This document shows, piece after piece, positions 46,881 to 57,754 of a stretch of 64,000 nt of DNA. The stretch's first letter is position 1; each line of letters begins with the position of its first letter. Location: the NCBI GenBank assembly GCA_936450465.1, contig OW388305.1, positions 43,326,713 through 43,390,712 of the forward strand, given 5' to 3'. A program made the position numbers and the translations under genes. The stretch is from Gibbula magus. Taxonomy: Eukaryota; Mollusca; Gastropoda; Trochida; Trochidae. The notes under the pieces were generated by a model. The model made no database searches and was not told the origin of the DNA. It saw only the letters and a list, made by a program, of their open reading frames with translations.

Positions 46881-47342
46881 GATAATAGTTTTGTTTAAAA
46901 ATGACACCAGAGGTTTCTTTGATATTTGACGTTAAAAAGTGATACATTGCATAAGATATGCAAACTTAAAATAAGATGGCAAGGAGATAACAAAAACCAA
47001 GCAGAGTTTAAGAAATTAAACCATTTTGACCAATTTAAATCAAACTGAAACTTGTGACATGTTTACTGTTAGATAATATATAATTATTGACGTATATTGT
47101 TCATTACCTGTAACAAATAACGTTATATATAACGTAAAATAGGTCTACTGAGACATATTGACATGTCATGTTTGGACAGCAATTATAGGATATCTGGTAG
47201 GAATTATTTGCTCAAACTTCATAATCTTATTTAATGAATAGAGGACTGTGGGGTAACACATATTAACACTTCTAATGCAGACTTTCGATTTTTGTGAAAT
47301 GCACATTTTCAATTGTGCACTTTCATTGAGAATGAGTGTACT

Positions 47343-48328
47343 GTGACATCGCAAACTGAGAGTGGTTTGGGGATGATCTTCTGAAGCTGTTGCTTCGTAC
47401 CCAGGATCATGTACTCGGTCTTATTCATGTTCAGCTTCAGGAAGTTACACTTCATCCACTTTCCAAGTTCAGATATAATGCTTCAATCAAAGCTTGAGAT
47501 GCTGCGAGATGAACTGGTTTAACAAACAGATACAGCTGATTGTCGTCGGCGTATAGATGAAAATTCATGTCAAAGTTTCTGATGATTGTGCCTAAAGGAT
47601 AGATGTACGTTGAGAAAAGAACCGGTCCAAGGACAGATCACTGTGGGACCCCATGCTCCAGGGTCCGTGTCGGTGAGTATTCTCCATCCACCTTCACCTG
47701 CATTGAACGGTTGCTGAGATATGATAGGAACCATTCAAGAACAGTTCCTGACAATCCAAAAGTGTGCTCGAGCCGTGCCAGAAGGATCTTGTGGTCAACC
47801 GTATTAAAGGCTGAGGAAAGGTCAAGCATAACAAGGAGAACAACGTTTTGTTGGTCCATTGCTCTCAGGATGTCGTTTTTTACACGTAGTAGAGCGGTCT
47901 CTGTGGAGTGTCTTTTTCTGTATGCTGATTGGAAGACTTCACATAAATCATGCTTCTTCCGATGTTGATTCAAGCGGGTCATGACTACCTTCTCCAATAC
48001 TTTTGAAATGAACGGAGGTTGGAAATAGGTCTATAGTTTTGTAGTGCTGAAATGTCTAGGTTTGGTTTCTTGAGTATTGGCGTGATCAGAGCGTGCTTGA
48101 AGTTTGATGGAACTTTGCCTTCTGTGAGGGAAGAGTCTATTATAAGGTAAATCTTTTCGTTTATGGAGGAGAGACATTCTGTGAGTAGCCAGGTGGGGAC
48201 AGGGTCGAGGTCACAAGATTTGGCTTTTGAGTCTTTGACAGTTTTCTCAATTTCATCAAATGTTGTTGGATCGAAAGTAGACCAAGGTTCATTTTGGTAT
48301 AGATCGCACTTAACTTAATTTATCATGT
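47343..48328 (-). pseudogene. CR1/L2-type LINE, reverse transcriptase core
   Basis: The minus-strand translation gives [74 protein letters not shown] and LKLNMNKTEYMILG. These are consecutive motifs of a non-LTR reverse transcriptase, including the YADD catalytic box, in shifted frames with stops. It continues in 44067-44768 after the inserted TIR element. The 5' part of the LINE is missing. Confidence 0.88.
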
Positions 48329-48696
48329 TTGTAAGGAATCTTCTTGGCTACAACCTCATAATTTATGTTTAATTTTCCGTTTTATATATAGGAAATTACA
48401 GTAATTTCATCAACATATATACATAGTTGTGAAAACATTTAACATGGCGATCTATGGGACCCGTTTTTATTTAATGTACACACGAAGGTAAATCGGATGA
48501 CATTTGTTAAATTGTCGTCAGAAAATTTAATCAAAATTATGTACTTCAAGCAGAGATGTTTTTCAATCAAACTGGAAAATTTGACATTGATCCAACCAGA
48601 ATATATTTCATGAAAATTATATATCCAAGACTAAATTAACATGCAAGTCTATGGAAATAACATCACCATCCGAATACTTTTTGCATCACTGTGGTA

Positions 48697-51053
48697 TTTC
48701 AACACGTTTCGTCAGAGCTTCACGGGGTTTGATAGGACGCACTTAACTTCATGAAAATATCAATCTCCTCTGAATAAAAGCTGTGTACTTCACACTACTT
48801 GACACTGACAAAAATGCACATAGATTGATTTCAGCTAAGAATACGTTGACGAAATATTGTCATATGTAAAATTCTAAGCTGAAACTATGTCAATAAGTGT
48901 CAATGCCTTTGATCTTCAGAGGTCACACAAGTGGTGTGTTTGTGTGTGTGTTCAGTTAGGCATTCTCTGTTCCACTGTTCCCATTTGTGTTTGCATTTCA
49001 AATAAACATTAATCCACAATCATGAATGGTTCTTAACAGACATTAATATTAATTGATTAATATTATAACCAGAAACCTATGGAATTTAACATATGCTCCT
49101 TCTTATCATTTGGCTAGCCTAATTCTTTTGATGGTTATATAGAGATTATTACCCGAGGAAGTGTGTCATATGACTTTTACGAAACGAGTGTGAATTTGTT
49201 TATTGCCCGAGCGAGAGCGAGGGTTATACATACATTTGCACTCGTTTCGTTAACATCGATATTGCCACACTGGCTAGCACATACATTGGAAAGGATTGCA
49301 ATCGGTTGGGTTTTTTTTATCTCTTTACAATTGAATCATGAATTAGATTTATGCCAAAAGTATGTTCTGATATCCTTGAGGAATGACAACCACTTACTTT
49401 TAATGAAAACATGTGGGGAAACCGACAAAAAAGTTTCCCATTTACATGATAAGTAGTTATGTGACATGTTAAACACGTCCATACCAACCACAATTTGTCT
49501 TTTTGTCCGTTGTAGTTACATTTCTAAAATTACGTTTTGAATTATTGAAAAATGAGTTGCTAGTGAGTTACAGGATAAGCTCAGCTCGAAAATAGTTTTT
49601 AATTATCATTTGAACATTTATTTCAAGGGTTTGGACGATATCGATATGAAGAAAACAAAAAGTCACACTGCTGACCAGTTGTGATGTATTTTAGAGGCGC
49701 TTCAATTAATACCTGGGGAAGTAACCGGGAAGAGTTACCCCCCTTTACCTTCCAATGCGGAAGTAAACAAACTTGCAGAGAGAAACATGTGTGAATGCAA
49801 ACAGTCAGTTTTGTACACCGCAGAGGCAAGTTGGAGATTTGTTTTTACAATCAAAAGGATTTTTGTATATTGCAAGTTTTCCGGCAATTTCAATAGTTAT
49901 TTGATGAAAATATTATCTCTGTCTTTATTGATAATACCTGAATACTTTAATTAAAATTTAAATACTCTTTTCAATTCAAGTTAAAATAAATCACTACCTC
50001 AACCGTCATTTACGATTATTGATTATTATCAAAACTATGCTGATACCGTTGTTCTGGCACTGAACAAATTAAATTTTGAAGACTTGTTTTACATGTTTAT
50101 GGTCCTTGAAGAGATTAACATTCAGTATTAAAATAGGACCAGTGCTGGAAGGGAGTTTAGTATCAGTAACATTTGATTTTAACCATTATCATAATAAGGA
50201 TTACAATTTTGATACATGGAAAGAAATCCAATCAAGGATGTGTGGAAGCAATAAGCAGAGTTGCAGTCCAGAGGACGGTTCAGGGATTCTCTCCCTTGTT
50301 TTGAACATTTTTGCAGTCCAGAGGACATCCTTGGTTACAAAGGGTTTTATATATGCTCCGTTACCCTCGCGCATCATCACCCCTGGGACATTACATCAGA
50401 GAAATATGTACTCAAATTATCCACCCTTGGTCGGCGTCACAAAGTCAGTAACAAATGAAAATGCTCGATAGGAGGTCAAGGGAGATAACCGGTGACGGAT
50501 GCTAACAAAATTACTGTGCCCACGAGGTACATGCTTTGCAACGAAGTGATATGAATTTTCATTGGCTTGCAGGTCCAAGCTGCGTAACAGTTTGATTGGC
50601 TCACGCCCGTCAAGGGCGGGTAATTTGAGTACAGATTTCTCTGATGGAATGTCCCAGGGGTGATGAAGCAGAGGGTAAAGGAGCATATATACAACCCTGG
50701 GTAACCGAGGATGTCCAGAGGATGGTTCAGGAAGTTATCTCCCTTCTTTTGAAGATTTTTGCATACATTTGTTGAACCCCACTTTACAATGAAAATTCCT
50801 GGATTCTTGTATAAAGCATGAACCCACCCGCGCCTCCAGAGGGGGTTTCTGGGGTTTGAACCCCTCCTTTGAAAAAGTTTGCATGTAATTTTGATTAACC
50901 CCGTTCTCAATAAGTGAACATCCCCCCTCACCCTTTCAAAATCCTGTACCTCCCTATGAACCTAAACTATTGGTAAGTCCATCCAGTCTGTTGTAACAGG
51001 ACCATAAGATCCCTTCCTACTACATTTATTCTCATCATAATTGTCCATTGCAG
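48697..51053. other. Spacer upstream of the MKRN2OS-like gene
   Basis: No exon was found. It holds the ATTACCCGAGGAAGTGTGTC repeat (49147-49255) and a family F foldback (50327-50712). A non-coding first exon or promoter for the gene at 51054 should be near, but I cannot place it. Confidence 0.5.
50327..50712. mobile_element. Foldback MITE, family F, copy 2, with ~10-bp TSD
   Basis: ATCCTTGGTTACAAAGGGTT at the left and AACCCTGGGTAACCGAGGAT at the right are inverted, with ~110-bp arms (TTATATATGCTCCGTTACCC and CAAATTATCCACCC inside). GTCCAGAGGA stands at both flanks (50316-50325 and 50713-50722). Confidence 0.82.
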
Positions 51054-51071
51054 ATTTGAATAGACAACCTG

Positions 51072-51283
51072 ATGGAAGATGACAAGATACGTTGCTTCCA
51101 GCACTGTCGTCGTGACATCAACATCCTGTGCTTCTCGGTGCCACAGTTCTGTCCGATATGTAGAGGGGATACGACCATCACCGAGAGTAGAATCCCCCCT
51201 TACTCCCTCCCGTCCCCCTTCTGTGTCTCTAGGGATGTACGTGCTGGGATCGTGATTCGACCGACACATGGCGACTTCATCAG
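51072..51283 (+). CDS. MKRN2OS: MKRN2OS-like, first coding exon
   Basis: The exon starts after CCATTGCAG at 51054; the first ATG (51072) opens the frame MEDDKIRCFQHC. It includes CFSVPQFCPICRGD and VIRPTHGDF. The donor is TTCATCAG/GTGACT. Just 30 bp into the intron an inverted hairpin element begins. Confidence 0.85.
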
Positions 51284-54163
51284 GTGACTGAACCTGAGAT
51301 AAATGTATTATTTAAGAAATAGAAGACTTGTTGGCGTGAATTGAATAAAACATAGCAGGGAGCATAAAACACGAAGGGCGCAGCCCTGAGTGTTTTATTC
51401 TCTCTGCTATGTTTTATTCTACGATAAAGTACAACAACGAGTCTTCTATTTCCTATATGAGATGCCCTTAAATAGTTACTCATTTTACTATAACATCCGC
51501 GGAGATATAATGTTGTTTGCATAAACTATATTTTAAAAATAATAATGCCTCCCGTCGTAGAACACTTTCTCTAACATTGGACAATCAAAGTGACGTAAAA
51601 TATGACGTCATTTGCTAAGCGACGCTCTAACTGTAGTCTAAAATCACGAGCATGTTTTATTGTCTCATAAAGCACGCTGTCTGCCCCATTGACCGCCTGT
51701 GTTTTATTGCCGTAGGTATCTTATATTGAAAGATAAAATAAATGAAAGTGATAACTAATGTCCAAACTTTAAAGTCAGGATGACAGGAGATCATATAACG
51801 TCTTGCAAATCATAGTTCTACGCACAACCAGTGCACATGAATCATCCAATCAAATACACTGTTTGTAGGATATAGAGGTAGGAGAGCTTCGGATCAAGAG
51901 GTCCGGGTTTAGAATCATGCGAGGAGCTCAACAACTTTGTCTGCTGTAGAGAACTGTTCTACATGTACTAAGGTTTGGGAGCAATGATATACTGAATTTC
52001 AGCGTAGTACCACCCATGGTTTGCTAGTTCCAGCTGTTGCTCGCAGGTTTCACCGCAATGCATAGCCACATGGCGTTGCAGGCTTTCTCCCTGCAATTAT
52101 ACTAGCAGCCGTGACTTAAGTGGAATAATCTTGAAAGCAGCGTTAAACCACAACTCACCTCACCTCACTTTTCACTTGATTGGAAATGGACACATGATAA
52201 TGAGCTGTTTAAATGGGTACCTGAACACGGGAGGTACGGTATATGTAGCGGCACCGAAAGTACAATGCCTTCAGGGTAATAATTGTACCGCCATTGAGCA
52301 GTGCTTGCACTGGATATTAGGCGTTAAAATGTAAATTATTATTATTATTATATGGTACAATGATGGAACGGTCAACCATCTTGCTGCCTCAACTCTCAAA
52401 ATCGTAAGAGACCTACAAATCTACCTCTCACAGTAGCTTGTTCCATGAAGTAGACATCTTGATACTCAAAAACAGTACATAGCTATTTTTATTACATATT
52501 TTCCTAAGTAATGTTTTTTGGTTTTCAGAAATTACACAGATGATGTGGATCTCCATGTAGGAATAACAGATTCAACAGGCATGTAATCCAGTTACTGCAA
52601 TTTATTTTTCTGTGTTTCACAATTGTATTTCTAAATATTCCAATGACTGAATTATTGAGCAAGATGTGTATGTTTCAGTCAAATTCAGAGAAGAATTAGG
52701 AAGATCTGTATATTTCAACACAAACCAACATGATCCCCTAAACCTTTTTTCGTAGACCTTTAAAGTTTGTGTTAAATTGACCTTGACGCTCTATTTTAAT
52801 TCTTAGAAGGAACAAAAAGCACCAGATTGATGTAGAAATACCTTTTCCAGTGGTTACAAAATATAAATCTCTTCTCCTGATTTAAGCAGTGTTAAACCTG
52901 ATGAGCTACAAAGCCAATGGCTCTATTTTTACTAACCCACTAACTGGTCTGGGACATGAATACATTCTCTGTCCAGTCCTATTTTGATAAGTTGTATCTT
53001 AGTGAATATCTGTGCAGACAAGGGTTCATTCTGCGTCATTGTTTGTTACATTTAACCATCTATTTACACTACACCAGGAGAGAAGCACGCACAAATTGGT
53101 CTTCGACAAGGGTAGGTTTTCTCCTCAGCACTATCTGATTGAAACTTGCATGAACAGTATCCTTTATAAAATGCTCATTTCTTCTCAGGACGTTTGTATG
53201 ACTTTGATGAAGAGGGGTTACATGTTGGCAATGTTTGGTGCCAGTGTGTTGCAGTCTGGTTGCCAGGCAACATGACAGTGGACCCCCAGATGTGGAACCA
53301 GAGGCTGACCCAGTTTGCAGATATTCGTCTTTGGTGTTCTGATAGGTAAGGATTGAGAGATAATGATCATAGCTTTTATTAACCCCCAGGAGAAACCCAA
53401 GGGGGTTTATGTCGTGGCGCAGCCCGTCTGTCCGTCCGTCTGTCTGTCCCGAAATGGGTACTTGTGTTCTGAAATCAACTCCTCCCACAATTTTGGACCA
53501 ATCTTTCTGAAACTTTACACATGCTTTGGATATCGATGGTGAAAATACCAAGGTGTTTCACGGAATGGTCCCAAGCTTTACTTGGATGACTTTTTTCTAT
53601 AAGCTTTTCAAACACTTCAGCTAACATGTAGTTAAGGTGTTTTTGATTAGTAACTTGCATAGGTGATTTTTTTTTTTCAAAAAGGGGGGTTTGGGCAAGG
53701 GGGTTCATCAAAAATACCAGTACTTTTTTTCAAAAGGGGGGATGTTTAATCTGCCACTGAGTTGAATATCAATAAGGAACAAGTGAAATTTGATAATACC
53801 CATTTAGAAAATTAAAAACACCATTTGACGAGAAAAGTTGAAACTTTTATTACACAAATCCTGACCAACATTTTATTTTTGGAAGAGAATTTCAAACTTT
53901 ACTGATCAAGAGCCAACCATATCATTATTAATTTCCAAACATCATTTCATTTCAGCTACCACGAACACGTCAACAACTGTTTTGATTTTGTGCTGAGGTT
54001 TCTTCAGAGTCTGAATATTTTCAACTTTGTTCCCGAATTGCGACAGAAATCTGACTTTGCTACCAAGGTTGTTGCACCAAGTACGACAAAGGCAGCCCAA
54101 TATGTGACTCTGTTCAGGGAAGTGACGACGCAGGGATATGTGTGTCAGAGAGTGTCGTCATGA
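51072..54163 (+). CDS. MKRN2OS: MKRN2OS-like protein (4 coding exons, 208 aa)
   Basis: Exons: 51072-51283, 52529-52578, 53189-53345, 53956-54163; phases join (627 nt). Residues 8-30 hold four Cys (C.FQHC..., ILCFSVPQFCPIC), as in vertebrate MKRN2OS (HC..YIYSF.VP..CPLC), perhaps a zinc site. Further matching blocks are a PF.......I.RPT.G.F segment, DVDLHVGITDSTGRLYDF, MWNQRLTQF, HVNNCFDFVLRFL and VVAPSTTKAAQYVTLFREVT near the end. No signal peptide or membrane segment is visible. The function of the family is not known to me; in vertebrates the gene lies head-to-head with or antisense to MKRN2, which is not in this window. Intron 2 appears to use a GC donor (CAACAG/GCATGT). Exon 1 begins at an acceptor (TTGCAG/ATTTG at 51054), so a 5' non-coding exon exists. 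The last exon is duplicated at 59570-59777. Confidence 0.86.
51312..51722 (-). mobile_element. Inverted copy of the 43140 hairpin element
   Basis: It carries the same hairpin (about 51314-51452) and the flank to TAGGTATCTTATATTG, in reverse orientation to 43011-43851, as a single unit without the 356-bp duplication. It occupies intron 1 of the MKRN2OS-like gene. Confidence 0.88.
51960..52170. repeat. Dispersed repeat, same type as 30381-30660
   Basis: Shared text includes TACTGAATTTCAGCGTAGTA, GGTTTCACCGCA and GCGTTAAACCACAACTCAC. It is in intron 1 of the MKRN2OS-like gene. Confidence 0.65.
52529..52578 (+). CDS. MKRN2OS: MKRN2OS-like, exon 2 (GC donor)
   Basis: The acceptor is GGTTTTCAG/AAATTA. 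It encodes NYTDDVDLHVGITDST. The best donor is CAACAG/GCATGT, which gives the right phase and completes a Gly codon with exon 3; no GT donor nearby does so. Confidence 0.75.
53189..53345 (+). CDS. MKRN2OS: MKRN2OS-like, exon 3
   Basis: The acceptor is CTTCTCAG/GACGTT and the donor TCTGATAG/GTAAGG. It encodes GRLYDFDEEGLHVGNVW, CVAVWLPGNM and MWNQRLTQFADIRLW, the middle of the family's conserved region. Confidence 0.87.
53384..53560 (+). repeat. Dispersed repeat with ACCCCC..GGGGGT start
   Basis: It begins ACCCCCAGGAGAAACCCAAG GGGGT, then CCGTCTGTCCGTCCGTCTG and CTGAAACTTTACACATGCTT. This layout, a palindrome, a GTCC-rich tract and then AACTTTA.ACATG, is the same as the 60249-61653 element. 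It is in intron 3 of the MKRN2OS-like gene. Confidence 0.5.
53956..54163 (+). CDS. MKRN2OS: MKRN2OS-like, last exon
   Basis: The acceptor is TCATTTCAG/CTACCA. It encodes YHEHVNNCFDFVLRFLQSL, FNFVPELRQKSDF and VVAPSTTKAAQYVTLFREVT, then TGA at 54161-54163. Confidence 0.88.
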
Positions 54164-54727
54164 CGAATTTGCAATGTATAGGTTAGCTCACTTAAACCCA
54201 TCATGTCTTTATATCATGAAGAACTAAAATTATAGGCATTTGTTGTGTCCGTCTGTCCATCCGTCCGATTATTGAAAAATAAATCTTCAACTTTGCATAA
54301 TGCCTATTGGGTTGAATCGTGTAATGTTCCTCATTATACATGAACACAAGACTTTGGATGCTTTGGGATCTGAACAATATTATGATGTCCCATTAGATAA
54401 ACTAATGTTCATTAGATGAACTTCATGAAGGACAGGCTCAAAATTTGGCTTCAAAAATTATCTATGACCCTTCACATGTTTTGCATGACTATTTTGAATT
54501 GTTACCCTCTGGCCGTCGGTATAATGTACCGACGTGCAAAACCAAACGTTATAAAATGTATTTTGTACCAAAGTCAATTTCTCTATTGAATAAGCGGTAA
54601 TGTTCCCATCATCATACTTTTTTCCATGTTATATAACCATGTATGTATTCCATGTATTAATTATAAATGAATGTATATAATTTTGTATTTATGCCCACAC
54701 AGACGTGAAACAAATTCCCTAACGGGC

Positions 54728-54733
54728 AATAAA
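54728..54733 (+). terminator. Candidate poly(A) signal of MKRN2OS-like gene
   Basis: AATAAA within GGGCAATAAAGAATT, about 565 bases after the stop. Another AATAAA is at 54278-54283. Both are kept in copy B. Confidence 0.4.
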
Positions 54734-56144
54734 GAATTATCTATCTTATAGTGGGAGCTTGAGAAGGTTGTACACCTTACCCTTGATATCACTCCATTTC
54801 AACATGAACACAGAAATAATGATACAATATTAATAAATGGAAGCTGTCTTACCTTGACAAATATCATGATTATCTCATCTTATGAGGTAGAACAGTTTTA
54901 ATTTAACTCGCGGATGTGCTATTATTGAAATATCTTGTTTTCTACCTTGCTCGTTGAGGTAAATATGGTATTGGTCAAGGAAAGCCAGATATTATCTCTT
55001 TATCGACGATTTTATGCTATTTAGTGTGATTTAAATGAACAAATAATAATTAAATACTGAATCAATCCCATTTTAGTACCGGTATGCTATTTATAAACTT
55101 GTGAATAGTATTGGTATCTAACCAGTCAGTCTTTTCATAATTTTTATTAATCAAACAGGATGTGGTTCAGTATTACCTATTATATGTCTAATTTTAACAG
55201 AACTGTAGAAATGAAAAGCTTACAAAAGAAACAATCAAAATTTTAAGGTCATTGCTGTTGTTTACAAAGGGAGGTAATCACATTTCAAGAAAATCGCCCG
55301 TTTGAGTCCAGGGTCTTTCTCTCCCACATAGGTTACTCCCTTCAGATTTCCGATCCTAACCTCTGTTCTTCTTGGCTTGAATTTGGGTGCGAAAATGGAG
55401 TGTCCTAATTGGTTGCAATTGAATCTAGTTGTTGTGTTGTGTTGTGACAGTGACATTTGCCAATGGTACGTCATCATGATAAAATAAACGTATGATAAAC
55501 GTTTTCTTGTTTCACTGTTTTCCTCGAAATATGCTATTTAATTTTGTGAACACAATTGATCATAAACATGCTTATAAATATAGAAGACCATTGAGAGACA
55601 AATACCAAAATTAGTTTATTTGTGTTATCTACATCAGACATATTCGAAATACGTATGCTTATTAGCAAGACCCTAAAGAGTCAAATGCCTAGATCTTTGA
55701 AGTCACTCGGTTGACTGGCAGCTGAAAGATGAGTTTTTCTTTGGTTAAGAAGCAGAGATACAGTATGAGGTTCCACTTTTCTCCTCAAAGGGGAATTTCC
55801 TGGAGCCTTGAAATTCAGGCCACGTAGAACAGAGTTAGGATCGGAAACCTGAAGGGAGTAACCTCTTTGGGAAGATAATGGTCCAGGGTTATGGTGTTGA
55901 TTTTCTCTGATCAAGATAGGAAATATTCCAGGACCCTCAGGTGAAGGGTTAATCTATGGCTTTATAAAACTCATCGAACTTCACTTATGCGTGTTTTCCC
56001 ATGTAGTAGAATCGATGATAAAGAAGATACTATACATGTATGAGTATATGATCTACACATGTGTGAATTTACCTTTGATTTGTAAGATTCAATTGAATAA
56101 ATTTACTTTTTGTTATGATTTGTGTTATCATTTATAAAAACAAC

Positions 56145-56148
56145 ATAT

Positions 56149-56197
<49 letters not shown>

Positions 56198-56198
56198 G
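56145..56198 (+). repeat. (ATATAC)n microsatellite
   Basis: About eight units of ATATAC. The matching place in copy B (about 63191-63215) has only remnants, so the tract expanded or contracted after duplication. Confidence 0.92.
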
Positions 56199-56554
56199 AA
56201 AATAAAGGGGAAAAAAGACTTATATGTCTCTGATTTGATCCAAATGACTTATCCGAATCCAATTGACATAGGAAGCTGAAATTTTCAGAATACTATCTTA
56301 CTTACATGGAAACTAAAGTTTTTTGATCTCCCCTCAAATATTTTCTTGGCAGGGTAGTTATGTGACAGACGTTCACCACTTGGGATCTTGCGAGAGGGAT
56401 AGCCCAATTGTAACGGAGGTTATGTGGGAAGATATGAGTCGAGTAATCTCTGTGGGAAGAGAATGTGCAATAGTATGTAGTATATATAGAATACTAAACG
56501 ATGTCCCGTTTAATAACATGTTTATGAAACGAGTGAATGGTTTGGTATTTTAAC

Positions 56555-57115
56555 CTTATAGGCTAAAAGTTGTTTCTTTGTTTTGATACTTTACAGGCAG
56601 AAAGTCATGCCTTATTCATTTATGATTTACATCGGTATATCCGTCTCAAAACCTAAAATTATGCTTTTGTTCAAACATTTCTTGGACCATATTTGAACGA
56701 TTACATGATAGGCTAAAAGTAAGCCTTTGTCAAGATACTGTACAGGCAGAAAGTCATGCCTTATTTATTTATGATTTACATCGGTATATCCGTCTAAAAA
56801 ACTAAAATTATGCTTTTGTTCAAACATTTGTTGGACCATATTTGAACGATCACCTGATAGGCTAAAATTAAGCCTCTGTTTATTATGATACCGGATCTGT
56901 CTGTGTTTGTAAACAAAATCTATGCTTCTTTATAAACATCCCTTAGTATGGCCTTATAGGCAAATATCAATGCCTTGTAGTCTGTTTATATTGATTATCA
57001 GTATATAGATTTAAAAGCCAAACTCTTGCTTTTGTTTACAAACATTTCTTTGACATTATTAGGCGATTACCGGATAGGTTAAAAGTTATGCCTTTTATGA
57101 TGACTCTCGGTATAT
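56555..57115 (+). repeat. Decayed tandem repeat, ~150-bp unit
   Basis: GGCTAAAAGT-type starts occur at 56561, 56711 and about 56860; units share ATGCCTTATT, CATCGGTATATCCGTCT and ATTATGCTTTTGTTCAAACA. The last one or two units, to 57115, are strongly diverged. It lies between duplication copy A and the LINE. Confidence 0.85.
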
Positions 57116-57754
57116 TGGTAAGGAACAGTTACCATGGTATACTTGTACCATTCATATCATAATGTCATTTTGTTACTATTGTTAAAATTCATTAAATTAT
57201 ACAACGCGTGTGATGTCGTCGATAGGAAACTGCCGACTGATAACTGACCGCGCTCATTCGTCAATCAATATGATTGTACAAAATGTTTCAAAATAGTTTT
57301 CACTTACCTTATTGTTGATTCAAATCACGTCTGGTTCCTTTGAACTATAATCCATAAGGCATAATTCCCAAAGTAAAATTACGAAGAGTAATGTGGGTAT
57401 CCATTCGGCTATACAGCCACCACGCCGCTCAAGCGACGGTAAACTGATATCAGCACGTGCAGATTGTGCATCCCCAAAAAATACATCTCGGCAATCTACG
57501 GTATTTCTTCTCATATCACCTTCTTCATTATTTATAAACAAATAAGCCTTGTACAACTAGACTCATGTTACTAAGTTGATTTTTCCGCGAGTTATGGCGG
57601 AACTAAATTTTTCTTTTGTTCTTATGATAATCTTTATTCTATTCTTTTTAAATTTTGGAAGTTTCCTATTAGAAAACCAGGTATTTGCATGCAGGGCCAA
57701 CCAACTTGAAATATTTTTGACAAGTTTATCAAAAGCACAAAATATCTATTCCAT

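Larger units (their letters stand above)
44769..47338. mobile_element. 2.57-kb TIR element inserted in the LINE
   Basis: It has perfect 28-bp inverted ends (44769-44796 and 47311-47338; CACTCATTCTCAATGAAAGT...) and a 4-bp target duplication TACT (44765-44768, 47339-47342). Removing it and one TACT rejoins the LINE reverse transcriptase. No transposase frame remains. Inside are a family C MITE (45713-46093), a second mariner MITE (46277-46714) and a tRNA-like stretch (46807-46880). Confidence 0.85.
43949..48694. mobile_element. Tc1/mariner-type MITE split by a LINE (outer shell of nest)
   Basis: The left end CAGAGTCGTGCAAAAAGTAT and right end ATACTTTTTGCATCACTGTG are inverted and each is bordered by TA (43947-43948, 48695-48696). 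The element proper is 43949-44066 plus 48329-48694, about 480 bp. The rest is inserted DNA. A separate copy of the same MITE lies inside the nest at about 46277-46714. Confidence 0.82.
53616..56482 (+). repeat. Segmental duplication, copy A (2.87 kb)
   Basis: It is co-linear with 59231-63508 at high identity, including the last MKRN2OS-like exon, its 3' UTR, and the AGGTTCCACTTTTCTCCTC block near 55770. It lacks the 1.4-kb insertion present in copy B and has a longer (ATATAC)n tract. Confidence 0.93.

Noticed and set aside
57320..57556. 78-residue minus-strand frame next to the LINE
   Set aside because: No recognisable domain and no splice partners; likely a chance frame.
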